The notes under the pieces: model-generated | Seen by the model: only the letters and a program-made list of their open reading frames with translations | Databases searched by the model: none | What the model was told of the DNA's origin: nothing | Source: Acanthochromis polyacanthus | Lineage: Eukaryota; Chordata; Actinopteri; Pomacentridae | DNA length: 64,000 bases | Direction of reading: 5' to 3' | Assembly: GCF_021347895.1 (NCBI RefSeq) | Contig: NC_067131.1 | Location: 31,777,411 to 31,841,410 of the forward strand | Position numbers and translations under genes: made by a program | Shown here: piece by piece, positions 47,213 to 59,200 of the stretch | Layout: each line of letters starts with the position of its first letter | Position numbering within the stretch: the first letter of the stretch is position 1

Positions 47213-48059
47213 TTTCTGAGTTATGGGGGTCTGAAATTTTCAGAATTTGGGCTATAAAAAGCCTCGCCAGCGTTTTTTTCATCTTTAAGTGTTTATTTCT
47301 CAGCCTCTAGACATACCAGAGAGCTGTGAGTTGGTAAACAAGGCCTCTGCATGTAGCTAGTGCCCCACAAACATCCCCAGGTGTTTCCCTACACTCTGCA
47401 GGCCATGGGGGCTTGCTAAAAATGCTAAAAATTAACAGATACCTTCTCACGAGTGGGGTTTGGGACCTTAAAAGTACTAGAAATACTGCACAGAAGTGTT
47501 CTAACAGCCCTGGGTTCCATTCTACACAAACTTGTGTGATAACTTAGCAAACTGGAGCTTTCTAGGTACCTCAGTTTGGAAAATATGAGCTCCCAAAGTT
47601 GGACGAGATTTTTAATTGGCTATTTTTGGTGGCAAAAATCTCAATGTGGGACAGGTACCAGAGACCCCAAATGTTTCTACAAGACAGTTCCATCTGTCTT
47701 CTATCACTGTACAAAAAAGCAGCAGGGTTATATTTGTAGTTACTGAGATATTCTTACTCAAAATGGCATGGGTGATGTCAAAATGTTTTTTTGCTTTTCA
47801 CTACTTTAAATTGGGATACAAGTATTAGTAGTCATTCCAATGGTAGTATTATGCATGTTTGGGTCTTTGTTAAAGGTGACTACCTTCAAAAAGTCTAATG
47901 ACATGTTGACACCCATTTGCAATGCATCCATGTAATTCTAACACACACATACAAATTACATGTACTAACTTGAATTCAGGGAGCTCTGTAGTAGTTTATG
48001 GTTGATTAATTTAAAAATACAACAATAATGTTGAATTTTACAGTATCAGTGCAGTGGGA
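47213..48059. other. Spacer, no gene recognised
   Basis: No coding feature or repeat recognised in this part of the palindrome centre. Confidence 0.5.
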
Positions 48060-48208
48060 TTAAACATGTTCAATTTAATTGTACAATATAATGTTACAGC
48101 AAAAGAACCTATACCTTAGTTATAACTTATTTATACCTAAGTTATAACTTAGTTATAGGTTATTTTTGCTGTAACATGACATTGTACAATTAAATTGAAC
48201 ATGTTTAA
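48060..48208. mobile_element. Palindromic MITE-like element
   Basis: Ends TTAAACATGTTCAATTTAAT and its inverse ATTAAATTGAACATGTTTAA. Arms of about 53 bp flank a 40-bp centre that itself repeats TTATAACTTA words. TAA-type target sites are possible. Confidence 0.8.
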
Positions 48209-49090
48209 CCCTCTGGGGTCTGAGGTCCGTTTATGACTTCCGTTTTTCATTCTGATTTTACCTTTATGTTTCACCTTAAAAACTGTTGATCTTGCTTTGC
48301 TTGGTACCTATTTTTTCAGCACAACCTCACCTGTGTGATTCTATAATTATTTACACATTTTTGATGTAATGTATGAACACACTTGACCTAAAATGCAGAC
48401 AAAACACAAGGTTGGAGTCGAGAAAAGTTAGATTTTTTACTATGACAGTGAGAAAGAAATCCGGGTTCAAATTGTATGTTGTGTTTTATTTTTTTACAGT
48501 TCTTCTTCATCATGTCCTTTCATTGTGTCTTAATGTCCTAAATACAGTTGTTTAAATAAAGTTATTTTGGACTTGGATTTGGAGTTGGGTGATTTTCTTG
48601 GAAGCAGGATTATGTGTAAGGGTGGTTTGGGAGACATTACTCATAGAGGTGAGCAAAGTAGCATGACCAAGGACAGCATTTATTCCAAGTTTGACGACAA
48701 AAGGGGCTCTTGGTTTTTAGGAAGGATTTTGGACTATTTGTGTCAATTCTCAACTGGGAAAAAAGTGTAAATTTATCATGAAATATGTGTAACAAATGGC
48801 ACACACCTCAAAATTGCTCCAACAAATTATGAGACATAATTAAGCATGTGGATGTCCATCATATGGGCACGTTACAATGTTCAGTAAACTTTTTAACTAA
48901 TTAACTGTTTAGTTAACTTCATTTTTATTACTGATATATTGTATACATTATATTATTATTCTACACAATTACCTGCCAACAGTTGATCTCACGTGTGTAA
49001 TTGCAAAGGTGTTACTATCAGGTGGAGATGATATAATGAGATGATATAGCATATGCACAGCCTCGCTAGCGGATTTCCACAGTCCAGACC
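48209..49090. other. Spacer, no gene recognised
   Basis: Begins CCCTCTGGGGTCTGAGG, which looks like the end of a transposable element whose other end I did not find. No gene. Confidence 0.4.
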
Positions 49091-49162
49091 AGCAGCAGCA
49101 GCATTAGCATTAGCATTAGCATTAGCATTAGCATCATTAGCTGCAGCAGCAGCAGCAGCAGC
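49091..49162. repeat. CAG and GCATTA microsatellite
   Basis: AGC trinucleotides, then about five GCATTA hexamers, then GCA trinucleotides. Confidence 0.93.
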
Positions 49163-50597
49163 TCACCATGAAGTGGAGGATGAACATCTGTCTTTGACTT
49201 GGACACACACATAAACTGTTGTGGTCTGAGGACACTTGTCTCCATCTAGTGGACAAAAAATGTCATTGCACCCATCTTCGGAACCAACCACAGAAGCAGT
49301 GATTGTGACCTCTAATCAAATGGAAATGCAATCCACTGAACCTACTGTGTTTCTCTTTTGCAGTGTATGAAGCATGCTGTCTGGCTGTTTAATACGTTGG
49401 ACACTGTTGAATCTTGCTTTCACCAGAATACAGGTTAAAGGCATTATGGAGGATGTTTTTGTTGTTTAATTTGTCTGATTCACATAAAATGAATATACTG
49501 ACCTTTAGTGGACTTGTATGTATGGTCTCAAAAAGAATTAAAAAATAAATAAAAAACTGTGGACATGGCAGGACCTGAAAAACATCGGCCAATCAACGCG
49601 CTCGGACCGAGGCGTTTGGTTTGCTCCCTTTCCTGTCAATCAAAAATCTTCCGGCTCAGGCCTAGTTACGTAGATTACGTACGCCTTGGACTTACGTGTT
49701 TTCTGTATGTGTTGCTTTGGTATAGCTTCGTAGTTAGCTGGCGACTTGTTTTGCTCATCTTTTTTTACATAATGGCAGATAAAGATCCAGGGGGACCCAG
49801 CCGTAAAAGACAACTTCACAAGTCCTACGCAAGTTTCTGGAGGGGGGCGTTTCTTTGTAAATGTTAAGAGGGGGGAGGTTAGAGGGGGGTGAGGGAGAGG
49901 TTGTATGTGCGCATGCTACGTTCAAAGTCGTAGGAAATTAAATCTCCTCTAATGCCTTTAAGTGATCTGATTTATTCAGAACTGTTGAAGGTAATTGAGA
50001 AATGATAAAGATGATGTTTTGATAAAGTTAGATAAACATAAAGTTTAGTTATAATGCTGTGTGTGTGTCATCAGTGTACTTACTGTAAGCTGGGCTTCAC
50101 TCATTTCCTTACAAATGCAACTATGTGAACACTGAATCTGAAGGAACCTACAAACATAAAAGTGAGCAGGTACCAGCAGAACACTTCATACATGTACCCA
50201 TGAACCATAAAACTATTTCAACATGCACGCTCATCAGGTTGTGATTCCACATTGCTGGACTTCTTGACTGCAGTACTCCTGTGGAATCCATAAGCCCTCC
50301 CTGGAAAATCTCCTTTGACTATGGAAAAGGCCACACATACATTTCTTGACTCGTATCACTTTGGGATGCTGTGCTTGAAGAATGTAGTTCCTTGGGATGC
50401 TTTCCGTGGGGACATTTGCAGAGGGGGAAGTAATTAATTACAAATACTTAAATAACTGTAATTAAGCAGTTTTTAGGGGTACTTGTACTTTTATGAGTAG
50501 ATTTTTCAAGACTTTACTTTTACTTGTACTTAAGTATTCATTATTAAACCTTGTAATCTACTTAGTTACTTTTAAAATCCTAGTTGAGTGCTGAGTT
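49163..50597. other. Spacer with unassigned repeat-like sequence
   Basis: 49560-49890 holds a 102-codon + frame including MADKDPGGPSRKRQLHKSYA, then a G-rich stretch. It resembles the N-terminal part of some transposon-encoded proteins but has no domain I can name. Nothing else recognised. Confidence 0.35.
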
Positions 50598-50825
50598 AGA
50601 AAGTTCTAGAGTAGACCTACTGACAACTGGAGAAAGTTCTAGAGTAGACCTACCGACAACTGGAGAAAGTTCTAGAGTAGACCTACTGACAACTGGAGAA
50701 AGTTCTAGAGTAGACCTACCGACAACTGGAGAAAGTTCTAGAGTAGACCTACCGACAACTGGAGAAAGTTCTGGAGTAGACCTACCGACAACTGGAGAAA
50801 GTTCCAGAGTAGACCTACTGACAGG
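50598..50825. repeat. 33-bp minisatellite, seven copies
   Basis: Units of AGAAAGTTCTAGAGTAGACC plus TACYGACAACTGG. Because 33 is a multiple of 3 and the unit lacks stops in one frame per strand, frames of about 100 codons appear on both strands; these are artefacts. Confidence 0.95.
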
Positions 50826-50961
50826 AACCTTACCTTCGTTGTTGAGGAATGATCTGAAGGACGTCAGTGATCTGCAGTTATATTCCAAAGATTAGAAAAT
50901 GATTCACCCATTGCTGCTTCACAGTTTTCCACCTGTTGATCCATCAGCGGTATCAGTCATT

Positions 50962-51215
50962 AATAATAATAATACATTTATTTATAAAGCGCTTTACAAG
51001 AGCTGTACATAAAATACAATAAATTAAAACAAGAGTTATAAATAAAAACTGTTAATTTAAAAGTCAATAAACAGTCATTTTAAAATGAATCAAATGAAAG
51101 ATAAAATACAGTATCACTGAAGGAAAGCAGATCTAAAGAGGTGAGTCTTTAGAAGGGATTTGAATGTGGAGAGGTTGGTGCAGTCATGGAGGGTGAGGAG
51201 GAGTGCGTTCCAGAG
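50962..51215. repeat. Dispersed repeat of the TTTATTTATAAAGCGCTTTAC type
   Basis: Contains ATTTATTTATAAAGCGCTTT and GGTGAGTCTTTAGAAGGGAT plus GCGTTCCAGAGTG, a word order common in teleost genomes. Family not assigned. Confidence 0.5.
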
Positions 51216-51395
51216 TGAGTTTGTGTGTTTTTGTGGTATCTTTTTATGTTTTTGTGGTGTTTTTGTGTTTATTTTGTGGCACCTTTGTGTGTTTTTGTAC
51301 TTTACAGTGAAATGTTCAGAGCAGCTGTTTCCAGATGATCCAGATGTTGGTGCTGGAGTCTCTACGCACTGCAGCTGTGAAGTTTGAGCTCAGGT

Positions 51396-51475
51396 AGGTT
51401 ATGTGTCCTCCTGGTCTGGTTGTGTGTCCTCCTGGTCTGGTTGTGTGTCCTCCTGGTCTGGTTGTGTGTCCTCCT
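51396..51475. repeat. 21-bp minisatellite at the inner-repeat breakpoint
   Basis: Nearly four units of GTGTGTCCTCCTGGTCTGGTT. The last unit is cut at CCTCCT exactly where the inner inverted repeat begins (51474). Confidence 0.93.
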
Positions 51476-52287
51476 ATTTGAGCTACAGGCCTAATCTCCC
51501 ACCAAACTCACGAGCAAATTTGTATTCTACTGGTATCTTAGTGCACCTGGTGACTGAGAAAAGAAATGCTTTGTGCACTGCTGTCAGCATCAAGTAATGT
51601 GTGCTGATAAGAAGACGTATAAAGACACTATAACCTAGTAGTAACTTGACAGAGATGGAAGAGTTTGACATTTTAGAAAAAAGCTTTACTGGCTTTCTGA
51701 TTTAGATTTTGATGCTGAGGTTAAACAACTGTTAGAGCAGCACTGTACTTTCCACAAAGGTCCACATGACATAAATCTCCACACAGACCCCGATGCACGA
51801 TCGATATCAAGTCTTACAGTATCGCACACAACTACAACCCTGCACTGATACTGTCTGGAAGTTACTAGCTGCCACACAAGTCTCTGTCATGGTAGCCCGT
51901 TGCTAGCCAAACCCCCACAACACTCATGACCGCAAAAACACCAAAAACTAGCTCAACAATCCACAAACAACACGAGTGATTTAACGCTCACAAAACAGTT
52001 TGGATATGAACATTAGTGTACAGCAAACAAGCACATCAGAAACCAACCAGCTAGCGTGTTAGCATGACACTTTGAGATTTTGTTGCCTTTGGACAGAGCA
52101 AAGCTAGCTGTTTGTTTCAAGTGTTTATGCTAAGCTAAGCTAACTGGTGTTTCATATTCCATCTCATCCATGTAGAAAGTTTTTCTTTCTGTTCTGGTAG
52201 AAATCCTCTTACCTCCGTCCACAGGTACCTGGATCTGCGGGGCCTCTCTAACGGGGTCGGCCCTGTGATCTGGCCCACGGCCCTGCT
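51474..52287 (-). repeat. Inner inverted repeat, right copy
   Basis: Reverse complement of 46426-47212, with an extra segment of about 34 bp near 52160-52200 and 7 bp missing in the adprh-like exon. It ends at AGCAGGG, where AT-rich repeats begin. Confidence 0.93.
52225..52287 (+). pseudogene. adprh: Truncated adprh-like exon fragment
   Basis: After acceptor GTCCACAG reads YLDLRGLSNGVGPVIWP, then a 7-bp deletion relative to the left copy, and is cut off at 52287 by AAATAAATG repeats. A second, more damaged copy of the exon at 46385-46496. Confidence 0.75.
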
Positions 52288-52548
52288 AAATAAATGTGGA
52301 AATATAAAGAGAAATAAATAAATAAATAAATAAAAAGGAAAATTTTGTCATTGCTTTTACCTTTTCTGTTTTTTCCTTTTATTTATTTATTTATTTATTT
52401 ATTTCTCTTTATATTTCCACATTTATTTATTTATTTATTTATTTCTCTTTATATTTCCACATTTATTTATTTAATTATTTATTTCTCTTTATATTTCCAC
52501 ATTTATTTATTTATTTAATTATTTATTTATTTCCCTTTATATTTCCTC
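52288..52548. repeat. AT-rich minisatellite with about 40-bp units
   Basis: Units of TTTATTTATTTATTTC plus TCTTTATATTTCCACA, first as an inverted copy (52288-52335) and then three direct ones. More copies lie at 53005-53095. It replaces the 2.2 kb found at the matching place on the left side. Confidence 0.88.
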
Positions 52549-52970
52549 AGTCCACCAAGAAAAGGAAAAATGCAAATCAGTTTGCTCTGGGCGGGGATTC
52601 TGAACACAGGAGTCCTGCCTGACACCAGCTCCCAGCACGGCTGAAGTGAAGCCATGTCACCGTTGAGCTTCGGCTTATTCTGCCACTGATAAGAAAATAA
52701 ACATTAATTTACCGAATTAGCAGCGTCCTTTCAGTGTCTGATGGCAGAATCAGCCGAAGTTCCACGGTGACACGGCTTCACTTCAGCCGTGATCGGAGCT
52801 GGCGTCAGGAAAGAAGCCTGTGTGTGGGTACGACTCCCCCCCCTGAAAAGGAAGCCCCGCCCAGAGCAAACTGATTTGCATTTTTCTATTTCATGGTGTC
52901 AGGCATTATGAAATAACCACCAAGAAATAAAATGCAAATCAGTTTGCTTTCACTTGGTGGACTGAGCTGT
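52549..52970. mobile_element. Nested palindromic MITEs
   Basis: Inner element 52566-52885: ends AAAAATGCAAATCAGTTTGC and its inverse, with CTCTGGGCGGGG continuing the left arm; about 320 bp and palindromic over most of its length (GGCTGAAGTGAAGCC / GGCTTCACTTCAGCC). Outer ends TCAGTCCACCAAG (52549) and CTTGGTGGACTGA (52957-52969) suggest a related element around it. No coding capacity. Confidence 0.75.
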
Positions 52971-53288
52971 CAATCAAATGGCTCAAGGCGGGGCTTCCTC
53001 GTCGTTCTTTATATTTCCACATTTATTTATTTAATTATTTATTTCTCTTTATATTTCCACATTTATTTATTTATTTATTTATTTATTTATATTTTGATTT
53101 GGCACTCCTATTGCTCCATAAGCTTCAGGTTGAATGTGCACTTATTGTCTAATGAAAAATACATTTCTGGGTCTCATTATCTCTGTTAACAGTCACTTCA
53201 TGCAGTGAAAAGAAAAGCTGCAGCAGCCCGAGCACAGTTAGCCATAGAATAAATGAAGCCAACAAAGCTTTGTAGTTGAGTTGAAAAC

Positions 53289-56200
53289 TTTATTTTTTGG
53301 TCTTTGTTTTTTTATTTTTTTGTACATTTTTTATTAATTATAGATCGAGTTTAAAAAAAAAGAAAAAAGAAAAAAAAGCTAAAAATCCCCTCTTGTCTTC
53401 AATTCCCTCCTTTTCATGAGAACAGTCTGTGTTTCCATCTTAGTGAGGCGGATCAGACCCAGATCTGGGGTGGATGGTTCACTTTTTCAGGACAGCACCA
53501 CATTTGGTACAGACATAGTATATGACCATACAACTGATTTAAGAGGAGTACCCCAAAAATCTGAGCCCTTAATACGGCAGATACAAAGTTACGTTCAAGG
53601 TCTACCCCCATTGTTTAAGGGTCTGCAGATTCAATACAGCCTTTTATAACAGTGTTATAAATGTTGGCCACCAGGGGGCTCAGATTTTTGGGGTACTCCT
53701 CTTAAATCAATTGTATGGTCATGTACTATGTCTGTACCAAATGTGGTGCTGTCCTGAAAAAGTGAACTATCATTTGACTTCTCCGCCTAACTATTTTGTT
53801 TTGTGGGACTTTCAAAAACCCACAAGGCTGAAAACACGTTCCGGGAAGATAAAGAGTCTGCTGCTGCTTTTTCCATCTGCTTTTCCCCTCGCCGACTGGC
53901 CTGTCCAGCACGGTGCCGCATGTCTCTTTAAAACAAAAGCTGGATAGCAGCAGGAGGTGGAACGCTGCTGCTGCTGCTGGACTCTGTCACCTTCATCTTT
54001 AGCATTAAAGGGTAAAGGTGAAGAACAGAACAGCAGCAGAATAAGGTGCTGTGACACTTTCTGTCCTCTTCTCTCCTCCTGTCATTATGCTGGAATTTCT
54101 TTTGACGAGTCGCAGTGATTCTGGGCCTCACATCCAGCAGGTGGGGTGGGGGGGTAGTTTGGACGTTGGGAGGGCAAAGGGGGCTTTAGGAAGTGAAGGA
54201 AGGGAGGGAAGGGAGGAAGGAAAGGGAAGGAAGCAGGGTGTGTTTGTACCTGCATCGCTGTGGGAGGCAAAACAAGAAAAACAGAAATTGTTAAACCGAC
54301 ATTTCAAGCCACAGTCGCTATTTTTTGAGGCGGGGGTTCTTACCTGGTGGGTGTCCCATGTAAAAGTGTTGGTGTGCTCCTTGCTGGGGTCCGTGCTGGG
54401 GGGGCTGGGGGGGCTGGGGGGGCTGCAGCATCACTAACTGGGGCTGACCGGGGGGACCTGACATGGCTCCCTGTGGAGGTGAAGACATGAACGACAAAAC
54501 AACGGACACAGTTTAGATCAGTTATAAGCACACTTGAAATAACAGTGGACAGTCACACATCATCACAGTCTGGTGTTTTCCTCCATAGAGGAATTGTTGA
54601 GATTTTAGCAAGCTCTGAGGGGAAACCACCAGCAGCAGCAAAATAATGACTGAGAATGAAAATAGCAACTGATATTTATTTTATTTATTTGACCCAGTTT
54701 TGATATTTGGGTCAACATTTGTGTGTTAATAAAATAGTCACAAATAACAGGAAAAAGCACAAATTATTGTCAACAGATCCACAATCAGCTTGTTGCCCTA
54801 AAAAGACCCATTCTGAGCCATAAAACCCCCAAATGACACATTTTATGGTGAGTATGAAACCTGTAATGATGGAGACATACCTGTGCTATCTGCCCCAGGG
54901 GGTAAGTGGGTGGGATGCCCTGATGGCTGTGGATGCTGTAGCCCTGAATGGGGTAAGGCGGCATGTTGGGTGGGGGGGGTGTCCACAAGGGACCTGAGTG
55001 GTACCAGAACTGAGGCTGTGGGTCTGACTGGGCATTCTGAAAGGAAACATGGAGATCATCAATGAATGACAGCAGCTGATTCTCCAAAAGCGAGAACTAA
55101 AGCAGATGTGTGTTTCTGCTCTTATCTGAACTTTATCAAGTCACTATTTCTAAACACATCACTTCAAATGTAGAGTGAAACAGTTCACTGTGAATAACAG
55201 CAGAGGTAGAATACTTGGAGCTGCATAATGCTGGAATGTGTGCAGTAAAACACCACACTCATGGATCTGTACTTCCATAGAAGTACACCTGAAACTAACA
55301 CTACCGACATGTTTGGAACAAAAACCTCCCACAGATGATACTGTCAGTGAGGAGGGACCACACAGGAAACAGTACAGAGAATGGTTTGTGTGGGGGTATC
55401 ACCTGTCCAGGTGCAGCATGCTGTGGGGGGGGCTGGTGGGGGGCTGTGGCTGATGAAGTGCACCCGAGTGATGAGAGAACGGCTGTGGAGCTGCACAGAA
55501 AAGAGGAAATGATGTCAAAAAAATGAGAAGAGCAGTGCGATTTTATCCTTAAATGTGAATCTTCTGTCTTTCATTCTCATCAGCACTCACCATAGATGCC
55601 CTGCTGAGGTCCTTGAGCTGTGGGGAACCAGGGAGCTCCTGGTGGTCCAAAGGCTTGTGGGTGGGGACCTATCATCATGGCTCCACCCTGCAGCATGGAG
55701 TACATCAGCTGCAGAGGAGAACAACCAATAAGACACACTTACTATTTTTGCTTTAAATGTGGAAGCAATGGATTATTTTTGGACCTGATATTTAGCTTTT
55801 TTTCTGATTTTTTCCACCAGTAAAAATGTGCTACTTTGACTGTGATGCAACGGTTTCTCTCTCTCTGTAGTCGTTACCCTGTGGTCTGATTAGCTCCAGG
55901 TCACAAATAACAGCCTCCTAAGAACATGAACAGTTCATTTCACTGATGCAAACACATTTCAGTCACTCTCCATCTGACAGCAGGACGTGTGTATGTTGGT
56001 TAACGGTCTCCTTGGTGACTAATACCTGGTATCAGTCCTCAGAAGACCTCATCTTTATTAACCACTGCTGAATAACTCTCCAAAACAAATCATGACGGCT
56101 ACCAAATGTCTGATGAACCACTTAAAGCCAACCAGCGATATTTAAACAGCAGGCTGGAGGTCCTACCTGTCCAGGGTAGGGTGTCATGGGCTGGATGAGC

Positions 56201-59200
56201 TGCTGCTGGCCGTACTGCTGGGGGTCGTACTGAAGGTAGGGATGGGGGTAGGGGGGCAGCATGGGGGGAGGTGAAGTGCTGTGGTCAGAGCGTGGAGCCG
56301 CTACTGAGCCTAGAGAAAGGAGAGAATTATTAGCAGGACAGCAACAAAGAGGAGACGCAGTGATGAGTAGAAAACAAGGCCGGCTTTGTGCTCTGCTTTG
56401 GTCCACAGGTGGGAGAAGTTCCCAAATAAGTAGAAAGATCATGAAGTGAGGCAGCACAAAGGGAGCCATTTTATATCAATGGAAAGCTTGGTGCTGAGAA
56501 TAGTGGTGTAAAAAGCACGTCTGCAGCCAAATGATTCTTTCAGAGTGTTTTATCTCAGCCTGCTGTATGCTCTAGGAAACAGGGAAAAATAACGCTGATC
56601 TATCTGCAGCCTCTGATCTGAGAAGAGCAACACCTCAACAGAACCTGTCAAACTACTTTATCCTCATTAGTCTGACACAAATGAAGAAGCAGATTGAACA
56701 GACAGAAAGCTGGAACTGTGCAGCCCGACACGTCTACAACACACAGGAACACCGATCAAATCCTAACAGAGGTTTTCCTGCAGTCTCTGTGAAGATGACT
56801 TAAAGCCTTTACCGTGAGCTGACAGGAAATTCATTTCAGATGGAAACAACACACGGAAAAGCACAGACAGGGGCGTATTCCTGTTCAAAGGCTGCTATAG
56901 ATCTATGATATTTTGCTGCTTTGTTGGGTTTCTCTCTGTAACACTTTAAGCTCTAGAACTGACTGCAGCTGAAGTGTCCAGAGATAAATGATGTCATGAA
57001 TTGGTATGAACCTGAAAACTGAACAGCAGAGAGAAGAATGCTGCGTCTACCTTTGGTCCTGCGGTGTTTTCCCTGGCTGCCTGCAGACATGGGGGACTGG
57101 TACATTTGTTGAAGCTGAAAGACAGAAAAGATCAACGGCTTTAACACTAAGACAGAAACAATTAAAAACAGACTGAAAAACAGTGGATCATTCCAATCAT
57201 GTTTGTAGCGCATTGATCACAGCTCAGCAAATGTTGTTTTATTAAAGTAAAAGCAGTCTTCTGAGGCGTCCTCTGAGTCTCTTCTTTGTTGGTATCTTGT
57301 ATTTTTTGAGTGAGGACTAAATGAGTTAGCGCAGTCAGATTATTGAACAACATAAACTGTTAGTTGTCCGTTAGTTCAATAAAAACAGATGTTGTCTCAT
57401 CAGGGATTCTCAGGAGAGAAACTGAACTTCAATGCATTTTCTGATACATCACTGAAGCACGCTCTATAAACTACTCAAACTTTGATCCTTTCTTTGATGA
57501 CATTTGAAGGATTTAACAGGAACAAACAGGCTCACCATGTTCCTCTGAGCTTTGATCGGGTAAAACTCTTTAGCGTTGGGGTTTAAGGTGGATTTTTTCA
57601 CTCTGCTGGAAGAGACAAAACAAGTGTGAGAAAAAAACATCAGATTGGCAATAAGTAAACCAATTGAAAGAGTTCACAGTGAAGAGTCTCTAATAGTTTC
57701 TTGTGAACTCACTGTGCCACGCCTGCCGTCGTCTCAGACCTGGCATCATCACCTCCTGGGGTCCTGGCTGGCTGACGGGCGGCTGGGAACTAAAAGAACA
57801 GAATAGATCAACTTTATTGTCCCACTAGAGAACTTTGTCTGGGGCAAAAGCGCTGCAGTCACATCAACATTGCAGCCTGTTCAATTAGCGAGTCCCTCAA
57901 AACCACAGCTTCATGGACACGTACTCCTTTGTCATCGAATACCGTTTCTTTGGTTTTTGTTGCATTAAGAACAAGGTGGTTGTTCTCACACCAAGCTTTA
58001 AAATGATTGATCTCTTCCAGATGTCCCACCAGACGACCAACACCTCTCAGAAGACTAAGAATTACAGTATCATCAGAAAAGTTTAAAATGTAATTATTTG
58101 GCTGACTGTTCCTGCAGTCATCTGAATAGACGATCAAAAGAAAAGGAGAAGTAACGCCCCCTTGTGGCACAGCAGTGCTGCACCGTCTAGTGCTACAAAG
58201 TACAGAGTTAACCCTGACCTGTTGACATCTGTTAGTTAACAAGGAATTAAACCATTTCATTATAAACGGATTGACATTCATGCTGGAGAGTTTTGGTACC
58301 AGAAGCTTAGGACTTACAATATAAAAACCAGAACTATAGTCTGCAAAGAGGCGACGTACACAGGCCTTTGGTTTCTCTACAGACTGCCTGTCTGAGAGGG
58401 CTGCTGTGGTGGAGGTGGAGGAGGTGTCTGCTGTGTCCTTGGAGGGGTCCTCAGTGGGAGCTGGAGGCTGAGCTTTGGGTTCTGAAGCGGGGTGTTCTGA
58501 TGGAGAAGGCTTGGCAGCACCGGGCTGGGTGACCTCAGGGACGGCAGGAGGGTTTGCTGCTGCAGGAGGACTGGAGCTGCCAGCACTGGGCTGGAGCTGG
58601 AAGACAGACAAGCAGATGAGAACAGTACCAACTGATGACAGATAACCAGGATTACATTAGTTCTACGACTACAAACTAAAAACACGTCTTCTGATACCTT
58701 GTTTTATGTAATCAAGGGTTAAACCCCCATAATAACCAATGCACACAGCACTATACTGCAGCATTTTCAGGAAATCCTCAACTTCAGCTGCTCCATGTTG
58801 TCATGGAAACGTTGAACAGTCAGCATTTGTCTTTACAGCTCATACAGACTCTGCAGTAGTTCAAAGTGCAAATGTGTTGCTGAAGTGGAATATTCATTTC
58901 AAAGTGCAGAGATTAATACATTTAGTCTTTAAAGTTGGAGTCTACGACAGACAGCTTTGATGAACTACGACTATAAACAACATGTAACAGACTAGATGAC
59001 AGTGTAGCACTGAAGATCAGCCAACAACACAATAAGAACGTCTTACACTGTTTTACAGACTAACAGATTGCTTCACTACCATGTCTGCATCATTTGGAAT
59101 CCAGTTTAAACACATCTATTAACTAAGTCATGATTCCATTCCTTTATAATTAATTCTTAGCATTTGATGCCAACATGAGGAGTTTCCTGTCTTGGTTCAG

